Source: Planctomycetota bacterium (GTDB lineage Bacteria > Planctomycetota > Phycisphaerae > WQYP01). From it: a stretch of 11,837 nucleotides of DNA. The stretch spans positions 1-11,837 of the forward strand of contig JAJZCT010000044.1 in the NCBI GenBank assembly GCA_021828925.1. Reading direction: 5' to 3'. Shown piece after piece: positions 1-6,498 of this stretch (position 1 is its first letter; every line of letters begins with the position of its first letter). The translations under genes and the position numbers were made by a program. A model generated the notes under the pieces. The model was given only the letters and a program-made list of their open reading frames with translations. It made no database searches and had not been told where the DNA came from.

Positions 1-119
1 AAGCTGAAACGCCCCGGCTCCCCGCGGGTTGCGGGCGGCCACCTGAGCCGAAATAAAGTAGTGGTTCCATGGCCGATCTGGTGGCCAATTCACCGCCGCG
101 GGAAAAAAAGATTTTCTTC

Positions 120-149
120 TTGCACCTCGGCAGCCGGTGTGTTTATAAT
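120..149 (+). promoter_or_regulatory. Candidate sigma70-type promoter for leader ORF and operon
   Basis: A perfect TATAAT (144-149) lies 18 nt after TTGCAC (120-125), which matches the -35 consensus at only three of six positions. Transcription would begin near 156, about 55 nt before the Shine-Dalgarno/ATG pair at 200-213, so the layout makes sense. It is the only convincing promoter-like signal upstream of the long + strand gene run and could drive the whole operon. The weak -35 keeps confidence modest. The rest of 1-210 holds no supportable gene: frame 1 is open from the left edge to a TAA at 205-207, but it has no visible start or recognisable motif. Confidence 0.35.
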
Positions 150-210
150 CCCTCGCAATGCTTGGGCCGCTTCGCTGGGGTTCTTTGTTCCAAGCAGACG
201 GAGGTAATCA

Positions 211-348
211 ATGCAGCGGTTGGGGATAACTCAAAGCCTCGCTGATTCTTTGGAAGACGCTGCGCATAGCAACACCTCAACGCCTCAACGCCTCAACGCC
301 TCAACGCCTCAACGCCTCAACGCCTCAACGCCTCAACGCCTCAACTAA
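211..348 (+). CDS. Small leader ORF carrying an 8-nt tandem repeat (45 aa)
   Basis: An ATG with a strong Shine-Dalgarno (CGGAGGT, GGAGG at 200-204, spacing 6) opens a 45-codon frame that ends at TAA 346-348. The product starts MQRLGITQSLADSLEDAAHS and then repeats the octapeptide STPQRLNA, because three 8-nt units make eight codons. No known domain, signal peptide or membrane segment is seen. The repeat is not a multiple of three, so a change in copy number moves the frame. Gain of one unit (or loss of two) would remove the TAA and fuse this start in frame to the downstream propeller ORF, which is open from 230 to 3289. It could be a leader peptide, a phase-variable start, or a chance ORF beside a repeat. 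The start signal is seen; the function is unknown. Confidence 0.4.
   Translation: MQRLGITQSLADSLEDAAHSNTSTPQRLNASTPQRLNASTPQRLN
275..345 (+). repeat. Pure octanucleotide tandem repeat (CCTCAACG, about 8.9 copies)
   Basis: Eight perfect copies of CCTCAACG run from 275 to 338, followed by seven bases of a ninth (339-345). The copies are identical, as expected for a young, slippage-prone array. It lies inside the small ORF that starts at 211 and shifts that frame if copy number changes. Confidence 0.95.
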
Positions 349-475
349 ATTATACCGCCACTGCGCTGCATTCGTCCGCGCAGCCTTTGGGCTCAAATTA
401 CCGCTCAAACGCAGCCGCCCGGGCACCAGCCGGCCATCCTTCCGCTTTTCCGGCAAAGCCGCCGGTGCCCGTATG
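349..475 (+). other. Spacer between octamer array and 51-nt array, with a GC-rich inverted repeat
   Basis: No start codon with a ribosome site is seen here. CGGGCACC (420-427) is complementary to GGTGCCCG (464-471), and nested inside it GCCGG (429-433) pairs with CCGGC (450-454), giving a possible two-part stem with an asymmetric bulge. No T-run follows, so it is not a classical terminator. The frame of the downstream propeller ORF has no stop across this stretch. Confidence 0.5.
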
Positions 476-730
476 TTGAGCCAGGAAGGCGAAATCCCGA
501 TCCCCCGCAGGAGCAGCCAATCGGGGTTGAGCCAGGAAGGCGAAATCCCGATCCGCGGCAGGAGCGGCCAATCGGGGTTGAGCCAGGAAGGCGAAATCCC
601 GATCCCCCGCAGGAGCAGCCAATCGGGGTTGAGCCAGGAAGGCGAAATCCCGATCCCCCGCAGGAGCAGCCAATCGGGGTTGAGTCAGGAAGGCGAAATC
701 CCGATCCGCGGCAGGAGCGGCCAATCGGGG
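476..730 (+). repeat. Five tandem 51-nt units, each with an internal hairpin
   Basis: Units start at 476, 527, 578, 629 and 680. Each begins TTGAGCCAGGAAGGCGAAAT and contains AATCCCGAT and ATCGGGGTT, which can pair as a 9-bp stem (one G-U) around an 18-nt loop. Two loop variants exist that differ at three positions (CCCCCGCAGGAGCAG versus CCGCGGCAGGAGCGG), in the order A-B-A-A-B. The last unit also has GAGTCAGG for GAGCCAGG. There are no spacers, so this is not CRISPR. At 17 codons per unit it keeps frame and reads LSQEGEIPI..., but hairpins, low complexity and lack of a ribosome site suggest a structural repeat, not protein. It ends 3 nt before the likely GTG start of the next gene, so it would form most of that gene's leader. 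Confidence 0.95.
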
Positions 731-733
731 TTG

Positions 734-3289
734 GTGCCAACCCGCAGGGCTCTCACGCCTCCCGTGGGGCGGCTCATCTTGCTTTCCGTTTTGTTGCTGT
801 ACATTTTTCTCCCCGCGCCCGCCGGTGCCGCCACAGCGCGCGGCGGGGCGTCCAGATCCGCCAAGCCCGCAGCCAAATCCGCTGAAATTCCTCTGCACTG
901 CCCGGCCAAATTCGTTACCGCACTACTTGTCGGCCCGCGCGGCGGTACTTGGGTGGCCGGTGAAGATACGGGAATTTATCACCGCAGGGCGATCGGCCAT
1001 TCGTGGAAGCGCTTCGATAAATCCAATTCTCCGGGCCTGGCAAGCGACAGCATTTACTGCCTTTGCATCGACAGTCACGGCCGACTCTGGGCCGGTACGA
1101 ATCGCCGGGGTGTGTGCGTCTTTAACGGCCGGACCTGGCGGCACTACGGCCTGGCCACCGGCCCGCTGGGCAGCCACGTCATTGCCATAAGTTGCGATCC
1201 GCGGGATGGTTCCGCCTGGATGTGTACCGAAAACGGCCTGAGCATTTACATGCCGGGCGGTTGCGGCACCAAAAAGGCGCTCTACCGCATGTCCCACGCC
1301 GACACGCCGGAAGCTTCGCCCCTGATTCTTGGCCGCTGGCGCTACATCTCCCGCCTGCAGGGTCTGCCCGCCAACCCCGACTGCCTGGCGTTCAACAGGC
1401 TGGGAACCGCATTCGTTGGAACCCTGTGCGGTGGATTGGCCATCGCGGCGTACCCCTACACGCACTGGCGCGTTATCCATGGGCCGTGGCACACTCCCAT
1501 CACGGCAACGGGACGCGGCCTCCCCAGCAATCTCGTTAACTGCGTCGTGGTGGGCCACCATGGGAACGTCTACGTCGGAACAGATCGCGGCGTGGCCGTC
1601 AGCACAGATAACGGCCAAAGCTTCCGTTACGAGCGCGGCATGGATTACGCACGCAAGGTGCTTGGACTGTGGCACCCGCCCATTGGATTCGCCGCTCCGC
1701 CGGCGGCTTTTCTGCGCCACCTGCTGCCCGGAGATCATATAACCTGCCTGGCGCGCGGCAACGCCGGAAATATCTGGCTGGGCACATGGCGAAACGGGTA
1801 TGCCAAAATCAACACCCGCAACGGTAAAATCATCCAGAGCCAGTTCCTGCCGGGGCTTTCCCAACTCGACGGCTACGTCAGCCAACTTGCGGTAGCGCCC
1901 GACGGATCGCTGCTTGTCGCCCGTTACGGCCTTGGGCTGTCGGAATTGAAGTTGCCCAAGCCCACGGGGCTGGACGGTGCGGAATCGATCAAAAAGAGCG
2001 GCCATGCCGCGCGTCGCAACGCCCTTTTAGGAGCCGATTTTCCCCGGTCCGCCACGCCACCGCACTTTTTGGAACTTCCAGACTTCTCCCGCGTCCTCCA
2101 TCGGGCCACCCGGCAGGCGTCGCACATCCGCTACCCCTATGCCCGGTTCCTCCGCAATGACTGGCGCACACAGGGCGATTGGACCGCCCGTTACGGCAGG
2201 GAATATGGCGTACTTTGCGCAGCGCATTTCGACCTTAGTTTCCATGTTTCCGCACCGGATTACGCGGCCAATGTTGACGCCTTCTGCGGGCCGCACCACC
2301 GCTGGCCCTTTGAAAGTATGCGGGAATGGGAATCAAGCGCCGATACGCATAACCCCAAATCACTGTACATCCCCCAGCTTGGGTACCGCAGGCAAACCAA
2401 TTGGGACGATCATGGCGAAACCTATCCCACCACCTTCCAAGGCCCGGATTTGTGGATTCGTGTTCACCTTAAGAAAGCGGGAATCTATCGCTTAAGCCTT
2501 TATCTTTTCAACAAGGATGGCCACGTTCTTTACAACCGCCAGCGTGATTGGCTTGTGGAAGTCTACCCGCTGCCGCAGACATATTGCCAACCCATGACCC
2601 GGCCATTGCTCTCCGCCATGGTATTCCCAAACAATCCCGCGGCCCTGCAGTGGTGCCGGTGGGCGATGGCGGCGACACCCTTGGCGGAAACCCGGGCCGT
2701 GAATATATGGAATCCGGTCTATACACGATTCGCTCTCGCCGGGCCGGGGCAATACATGGTGCGCATCGTGCGCGGTTCCAGCCTGAATACGGAGATCAGC
2801 GGCATATTCATTGACAAGACCGATTTGACCCTGCGTGCCAACGGCCAACGAGGTGCCGCGCGTAACGAACAGGGACCAGTACCTCCGGCGGCCGCCGGGG
2901 GGAATCAGCCCATGCCCTGCCTCTGGGGTGTTAACTACTGTGCGCCGGCGATCCCACCCGGCTACACACCCAGCGGGAGGATCGCCGCCGCCGTTTCACT
3001 GTGGCGGGCCGCCAGAAACGCCTTCGGCAACCGTGGCTTTACCGCCCGCTGGCCCGCACGAATATTGGCGTACCGTTCCGCCATTGCCAACAAAGCGCCA
3101 GCAGCACTGCTGGCCCGCTGGCGCTGGAAACTGGATATATGGACGCACCATGACCGCGAAACATTCGACAGCAACATGAACAACGCCTTTGCCGCCATGC
3201 TGTGGCAGTGGAAGGGGCTGAAACAGTTCATGGCCAAGGACCACGACCTACAGCCAAACTCAGGAGAACTTGGAAATGGAAAGAACTGA
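734..3289 (+). CDS. Secreted Reg_prop-type beta-propeller protein with C-terminal TQGDW/RYG module (851 aa)
   Basis: The GTG at 734 is chosen because it gives a clean signal peptide: PTRRALTPP, then the hydrophobic stretch LILLSVLLLYIFL, then APAGAA (cleavage near residue 33). No good Shine-Dalgarno precedes it, and the frame is open far upstream (ATG at 473, through the 51-nt repeats), so the start is uncertain. Residues about 58-405 carry two-component-regulator propeller repeats such as IYCLCIDSHGRLWAGT (108-122), VNCVVVGHHGNVYVGT (268-283), ITCLARGNAGNIWLGT (336-351) and VSQLAVAPDGSLLVA (382-396). Residues about 475-700 hold a second module with TQGDW (479-483), RYGREYG, YTRFALAGPG and GIFIDK; this style of secreted module is, from memory, common in planctomycetes. 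Residues 745-835 look helical. There is no kinase or DNA-binding domain, so a sensor role is unproven; an extracytoplasmic binding or scaffold protein is more likely. The last 14 nt overlap the next gene, suggesting translational coupling. Confidence 0.8.
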   Translation: MPTRRALTPPVGRLILLSVLLLYIFLPAPAGAATARGGASRSAKPAAKSAEIPLHCPAKFVTALLVGPRGGTWVAGEDTGIYHRRAIGHSWKRFDKSNSPGLASDSIYCLCIDSHGRLWAGTNRRGVCVFNGRTWRHYGLATGPLGSHVIAISCDPRDGSAWMCTENGLSIYMPGGCGTKKALYRMSHADTPEASPLILGRWRYISRLQGLPANPDCLAFNRLGTAFVGTLCGGLAIAAYPYTHWRVIHGPWHTPITATGRGLPSNLVNCVVVGHHGNVYVGTDRGVAVSTDNGQSFRYERGMDYARKVLGLWHPPIGFAAPPAAFLRHLLPGDHITCLARGNAGNIWLGTWRNGYAKINTRNGKIIQSQFLPGLSQLDGYVSQLAVAPDGSLLVARYGLGLSELKLPKPTGLDGAESIKKSGHAARRNALLGADFPRSATPPHFLELPDFSRVLHRATRQASHIRYPYARFLRNDWRTQGDWTARYGREYGVLCAAHFDLSFHVSAPDYAANVDAFCGPHHRWPFESMREWESSADTHNPKSLYIPQLGYRRQTNWDDHGETYPTTFQGPDLWIRVHLKKAGIYRLSLYLFNKDGHVLYNRQRDWLVEVYPLPQTYCQPMTRPLLSAMVFPNNPAALQWCRWAMAATPLAETRAVNIWNPVYTRFALAGPGQYMVRIVRGSSLNTEISGIFIDKTDLTLRANGQRGAARNEQGPVPPAAAGGNQPMPCLWGVNYCAPAIPPGYTPSGRIAAAVSLWRAARNAFGNRGFTARWPARILAYRSAIANKAPAALLARWRWKLDIWTHHDRETFDSNMNNAFAAMLWQWKGLKQFMAKDHDLQPNSGELGNGKN

Positions 3290-4181
3290 AAGAGATTTGG
3301 GCGGTAAGGATCCGCCCGGGCGATCCATCACGCTGGAAGTAGGAATTGCCGCCTTGGTGGTCGTTCTCCTGGCGTTTCTAGCGGCCACGCGGATCGACGC
3401 GAGCGGCGGAACTGTCTCGCTCACCGCGTTCATGGCGCCGTTTTCCCCCAACCCGGTAAGGGTGAAGGATACCGCTTCAAGCGTCCTGACGGCCGAGATC
3501 GGGACGGACTATAGCCCGCCGGTGCCGAGCGGGGACGAGGAAGAGGGAGCTCTAACGTACAGCTATGATTGGAGCCTTACGCAGGTTCAATACAAGGCCC
3601 TGCAAGCCGATTCGTTTGGCCCGGCACCCTCCGGGAGCTATACTGATTCGATCAGCCCGTCCCAGCCTTCGACAGGCTCGAGCGCCAGCCTCGACTTTAC
3701 GCCGTTGATCGCCGGGTATTGGGCGATTTCGACGAGTTGCACGGTGACGGTCACCGATACAAACAACAAGGAAACATGGACCGGCAGTCAGAACGCCGGA
3801 CCGGAGGATTTAACTTCTGTTGCAGTGGACTTAACCGTGACCGTAAGTGGAACACAATTATCAGAAACACAAGAGGAAAACCCAGGAGTCACGTTGAGTG
3901 TCGAGCCGCAATACCAACACTATTTTCCTGGTGAGCCGACGCCGGTATTCACTGCCACATCAGCACCCGCCGATTGTACGGTGACGCTCAACTGGAACAA
4001 CGCTTCTGACGTGCTGGCGCAGTCAACTGCAGGGGTTACGTTAACTGCGGGACAACAGATTCCGGCAAAGCAGGGTGCGTTCAACTTCTATGCGTATGCT
4101 ACACCATCGTTTACCAATGGCCAGGTTGACTTTTCTGTGACAGCGGAGCCACCGACGGGAGGATCTGTTCGGGATCCATAA
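3276..4181 (+). CDS. Single-pass membrane-anchored Ig-like protein, family X (301 aa)
   Basis: The ATG at 3276 is preferred over TTG 3270 because AGGAGA (3262-3267) sits 8 nt upstream of it. The N-terminus is charged (MERTERDLGGKDPPGRS), followed by one hydrophobic segment at about residues 21-39 (VGIAALVVVLLAFLAA). The remaining roughly 260 residues are Ser/Thr/Gly-rich alternating beta-strand sequence, Ig- or PKD-like in style, and should lie outside the cytoplasm. One motif (FTPLIAGYW, TVTVTDT, WTGS, DLTS) recurs in the broken relative at 9604-10804, so this belongs to a local paralogous family. The gene overlaps the propeller gene by 14 nt and is followed 43 nt later by the thioredoxin-like gene. 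No enzymatic motif is visible and the function is unknown. A surface or periplasmic adaptor is a guess. Confidence 0.8.
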   Translation: MERTERDLGGKDPPGRSITLEVGIAALVVVLLAFLAATRIDASGGTVSLTAFMAPFSPNPVRVKDTASSVLTAEIGTDYSPPVPSGDEEEGALTYSYDWSLTQVQYKALQADSFGPAPSGSYTDSISPSQPSTGSSASLDFTPLIAGYWAISTSCTVTVTDTNNKETWTGSQNAGPEDLTSVAVDLTVTVSGTQLSETQEENPGVTLSVEPQYQHYFPGEPTPVFTATSAPADCTVTLNWNNASDVLAQSTAGVTLTAGQQIPAKQGAFNFYAYATPSFTNGQVDFSVTAEPPTGGSVRDP

Positions 4182-4224
4182 TCCTATGAAAAATTAATTA
4201 TCGTAATCGGATTTCAACTTGACA

Positions 4225-4752
4225 ATGAATCTAACAACACAATTAACTCTGACTTCCCTTTTTTTGCTTATTGCAACGATCTGGCTTCTGCGATCTACTC
4301 TCCAATTCACCTCCGAACTCGACCGCCGGAAGCCTCCAACTCCACCCAGGCCAATCCCGGCGGGCGTTGCATGCGGCTCACCACTTCCCCGTACTCTCTT
4401 GGAAAAGACCACAAAAGGAACAATGCATTCGTGGCCTGACAAGGCAGTGATATTGATTTTAAGCAGAGGATGCGAGCCATGCGATGAATTAAAACCTGAA
4501 GTTTTTGCGGCAATACGAGATTATCGAGATTTCACATTCTGGATTGATGGGTGGACGGCTCAGTCCCAATATCCCCGCAATGTTACTGTCTTACAACCGG
4601 GTGCCGCATCGCGTGAGTTGGGACTTTCGGTCTCACCTTCCCTTGTCATCGCGCTCAAAGGCGTGGTGGATAGTATTTCACTGGTGAATGCAGGCGGACA
4701 GATCGAAGCGGCATTGGTGGCTGCAAGCCGCCGGCATGGAGGTACCACATGA
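4225..4752 (+). CDS. Membrane-anchored thioredoxin-like protein with CEPC motif (175 aa)
   Basis: One N-terminal hydrophobic segment (about residues 5-24) is followed by a thioredoxin-like domain. ILILSRGCEPCDELKP places a CXXC active site at C83/C86 after a beta-strand, and SVSPSLVIALKG supplies the typical cis-proline (P138) before the next strand. It should act as a periplasm-facing thiol-disulfide oxidoreductase. Its stop overlaps the mauE start by 4 nt (ATGA), and a second, clearly MauD-like thioredoxin lies just beyond, so the cluster has two redox partners for a very cysteine-rich light chain. The ATG at 4225 is preferred, although a TTG two codons upstream is possible; no clear Shine-Dalgarno precedes either. 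Fold and membrane anchor are well supported. The specific role as a second disulfide or reductase arm is inferred from context. Confidence 0.8.
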   Translation: MNLTTQLTLTSLFLLIATIWLLRSTLQFTSELDRRKPPTPPRPIPAGVACGSPLPRTLLEKTTKGTMHSWPDKAVILILSRGCEPCDELKPEVFAAIRDYRDFTFWIDGWTAQSQYPRNVTVLQPGAASRELGLSVSPSLVIALKGVVDSISLVNAGGQIEAALVAASRRHGGTT

Positions 4753-5258
4753 TTTACTGGCTTCTTCACGGTTTCGTTGCCGCGATTTTTCTCCGAGCGG
4801 GAATTGGTAAATTGCTTGGCCGCAGAGATTTCTATTGGCAACTTCGCGCTTCGGCGGTGCTTCCCCGCCAATTAATCGCCCCTGCGTCCTATGTGATCCC
4901 AATATTGGAGCTGTGTACCGGCTTTGGCGTTCTTCCGGCCTATGCCGGTCTTAGGCTTGCGGAAACTTCAGCCGTTATCATGCTCGCTGCGTTCACAGGG
5001 TACACCCTCTGGATAACCATGGCAGGGCGTACGGTGCGGTGCTTCTGTTTCGGGCGCGACGACGGCGAAATCAACTGGGTAACAGTGACGCGCAACGGAA
5101 TGATGCTCTGCATCGTCGTGCTCACGGCGGTAGGTCCAATCGAAACCATTCCAACCGGAGATGCTCTGTTGGGTGTTATCGATGGGGCAACCGCATCTTT
5201 CCTATTTGTTGGGGCATTTCAAATGCATGCCATGCGTAGGGAGCTCGCGAAGCGATGA
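4749..5258 (+). CDS. mauE: MauE-like membrane protein (methylamine utilisation, DoxX-like), 169 aa
   Basis: The protein has about four to five hydrophobic segments (near residues 3-17, 46-63, 70-92, 116-131, 140-158). It shows the family hallmarks RAGIGKL (16-22), a glutamate in PILELCTG (54), a CFCFG cysteine pair (C98/C100) after the third hydrophobic stretch, and TVTRNGMML near 112-120. MauE is required with MauD to obtain stable, disulfide-bonded methylamine dehydrogenase light chain; it is an inner-membrane protein and the cysteine pair probably relays electrons. GGAGG (4738-4742) lies 6 nt before the ATG, so the start is firm. It overlaps the thioredoxin gene before it and mauD after it by 4 nt each (ATGA both times), a sign of strict coupling. 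The order mauE-mauD-mauA matches the proteobacterial cluster. Confidence 0.85.
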   Translation: MIYWLLHGFVAAIFLRAGIGKLLGRRDFYWQLRASAVLPRQLIAPASYVIPILELCTGFGVLPAYAGLRLAETSAVIMLAAFTGYTLWITMAGRTVRCFCFGRDDGEINWVTVTRNGMMLCIVVLTAVGPIETIPTGDALLGVIDGATASFLFVGAFQMHAMRRELAKR

Positions 5259-5854
5259 ACAATGCGATTCTGATATTCACAACAATGGGCCTGCTGATAT
5301 GCGCACTGGCTATGACCGTACTCTTACGTCAAATAGGCCTGATTTCCCGGCGCATGGTAGAACTCGGCAGAGGAGGACGAGCGCCGGGACTGGAAATAGG
5401 CACCGCCATTCCAGTTTGTCAGTTCAATCTCGCGGATGGTTCAGGGAAACTGGACTTGAGCTCCACGGGCGGCCGTCCGGTGATTTTGCTGTTCGCCTCG
5501 CTTTCTTGTGGGCTTTGCCGCAGCTTGCTGGAGAATCTGCGGGATTTAGATTCGGATGTTCTTGGCTCCGTAGTACTGATGCTCCTTGATTCAGGGCCTT
5601 GGAAACGGTTTTCCAGCGAGTTGGACGACTTGGGATTGAAGGCTGTGCCGGTTGTGTTCGCGGTGAATTACGTCGAAGAATATCAAATAACCATGCCGCC
5701 ACAGGTGTACGTTGCCGATGGAGATTTGAAAATCGTGGAAGCTGGAAGGGTATTTACCGTTAACGAATTGGCGAAATTTTTCGAAAAACACATTGGTCCG
5801 TCGGACAGCAATGCTTTGTCCCATAAACAAAAGGAGGATTGTCTTGAACAGTAA
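5255..5854 (+). CDS. mauD: MauD-like thioredoxin-fold protein for light-chain disulfide formation (199 aa)
   Basis: The N-terminal anchor (about residues 5-24) is followed directly by LRQIGLISRR, the RQIG stretch typical of MauD. The sequence RAPGLEIGTAIP then leads into a peroxiredoxin/TlpA-like thioredoxin domain. The active site is C85-G-L-C88 (ASLSCGLCRSLL), with MPPQVYVADG giving the cis-proline near 148. MauD is known to be needed for correct disulfides in the methylamine dehydrogenase light chain, acting in the periplasm. The length fits the family. The start overlaps mauE by 4 nt. The stop overlaps the mauA-like start by 11 nt, so its last codons contain the mauA ribosome site. It could also be described as a generic TlpA-type thioredoxin, but the RQIG segment and the mauE/mauA neighbours favour MauD. 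Confidence 0.85.
   Translation: MNNAILIFTTMGLLICALAMTVLLRQIGLISRRMVELGRGGRAPGLEIGTAIPVCQFNLADGSGKLDLSSTGGRPVILLFASLSCGLCRSLLENLRDLDSDVLGSVVLMLLDSGPWKRFSSELDDLGLKAVPVVFAVNYVEEYQITMPPQVYVADGDLKIVEAGRVFTVNELAKFFEKHIGPSDSNALSHKQKEDCLEQ
5831..5837 (+). promoter_or_regulatory. Strong ribosome site that sets a TTG start for the mauA-like gene
   Basis: AAGGAGG lies 6 nt before TTG (5844-5846). The frame is open further up to another TTG at 5793, but that one has no ribosome site. The next in-frame ATG falls at codon 20, with no ribosome site at a suitable distance. The TTG at 5844 is therefore the best start. The site is inside the 3' end of mauD. Confidence 0.75.
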
Positions 5855-6422
5855 ACATCCGTACGAACTGTCGACCAAAAAAATAGATTGGAATAATGCG
5901 ATGGCGAGCCGCATAGCGGCAGGATTAACGCGACGCAATGTATTATGCCGCTTGGGGTACTTTGCGGCTACAATTCTCGGCGCAGAGTTTCTAATAGCTA
6001 ATGTTCCACGGGCTCGTGGTACAGTTATAGCGAACCCGCCATGTCAATTAGAATTGAATTACAACTGTACCCCCACCAGCATAAACTGTGGAATGCAGCC
6101 ACCTGCAGTTGACTGCGGAGGCGCGGTTCCCAGCAACCCTAATTGCATGCAAGCAAATGGATGCCCAGCCGGTACCGCTCCAGGTGAGAACTGGCGAGCT
6201 TGTTGCACTTGCCCGGAAAATAGCTCTGTGGGAGTATCCGTGCTTTACACGGATTGTTGTGGCAGTGTTGACAAAACCAAATGCTCTAAATGGTCAGGCC
6301 TTGGCCATTCTTGTACCAATAAGTTATGTGGTGCCTCCCAATCATGGTGCCAAACCTCTGGCTCCAATAATTATGTGTGTACGAAAATTGTCGCCGCAGG
6401 AAAGTGCACCCCAGGAGCATAA
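5844..6422 (+). CDS. mauA: Methylamine dehydrogenase light chain-like protein, TTQ subunit precursor (192 aa)
   Basis: The family's light subunit carries tryptophan tryptophylquinone (TTQ), made from two tryptophans, and oxidises primary amines to aldehyde and ammonia in the periplasm. The leader GLTRRNVLCRLGYFAATILG is a twin-arginine (Tat) signal (R30-R31) and resembles the Paracoccus MauA leader in spacing. In the mature part, CPAGTAPGENWRACC (W117) matches the region of Paracoccus Trp57, LYTDCCG (D137) matches YRDCCG with catalytic Asp76, QSWCQ (W168) matches IIWCF with Trp108, and NNYVCT (Y177/T180) matches Tyr119/Thr122. C139 to C147 keeps the Paracoccus Cys78-Cys86 spacing of 8. Oddities: the mature part has 17 cysteines, against 12 in Paracoccus MauA. 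By the C75-C82 spacing, the position of Paracoccus Asp32 is Thr78. The Cys88 partner is missing (CSKW for CPC). It may be a divergent amine dehydrogenase with other substrates. Family assignment is strong; substrate is unknown. Confidence 0.85.
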   Translation: MNSKHPYELSTKKIDWNNAMASRIAAGLTRRNVLCRLGYFAATILGAEFLIANVPRARGTVIANPPCQLELNYNCTPTSINCGMQPPAVDCGGAVPSNPNCMQANGCPAGTAPGENWRACCTCPENSSVGVSVLYTDCCGSVDKTKCSKWSGLGHSCTNKLCGASQSWCQTSGSNNYVCTKIVAAGKCTPGA

Positions 6423-6437
6423 AATGGTACCGTTCGG

Positions 6438-6459
6438 CTCTCTATCCATAAATAGAGAG
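6438..6459 (+). other. Intercistronic hairpin after the light-chain gene
   Basis: CTCTCTAT (6438-6445) and ATAGAGAG (6452-6459) form a perfect 8-bp stem around a 6-nt loop. It lies 15 nt after the mauA-like stop and 39 nt before the next start. No T-run follows, so full termination is unlikely. A role in mRNA end protection or partial attenuation, giving more light chain than downstream product, is inference. Confidence 0.6.
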
Positions 6460-6498
6460 TGTGCCCGGTGATGCCCCTTGATCGAAAGGATTTATAAT

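Noticed and set aside
1..207. Open frame 1 from the left edge to TAA 205-207 as the tail of an upstream gene
   Set aside because: The translation shows no motif and is rich in basic and proline residues. It overlaps the candidate promoter, and 68 open codons are not rare in such DNA.
476..730. CRISPR array
   Set aside because: The 51-nt units are contiguous with no unique spacers and carry two loop variants; no cas gene is in the window.
473..733. ATG at 473 as the start of the propeller protein, adding 87 residues of LSQEGEIPI-type repeats
   Set aside because: No ribosome site precedes it, the added part is entirely the hairpin-forming 51-nt repeat, and it would bury the signal peptide. 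The GTG at 734 gives a normal exported N-terminus. The upstream frame is kept only as a phase-variation idea.
923..2005. 360-codon minus-strand ORF opposite the propeller gene
   Set aside because: It is antisense to clear Reg_prop repeats, has no recognisable motif, and long antisense frames are expected in GC-rich coding DNA.
6438..6459. Rho-independent terminator
   Set aside because: The stem is short and moderately AT-rich and is followed by GTGTGCCCGG, not a T-run.
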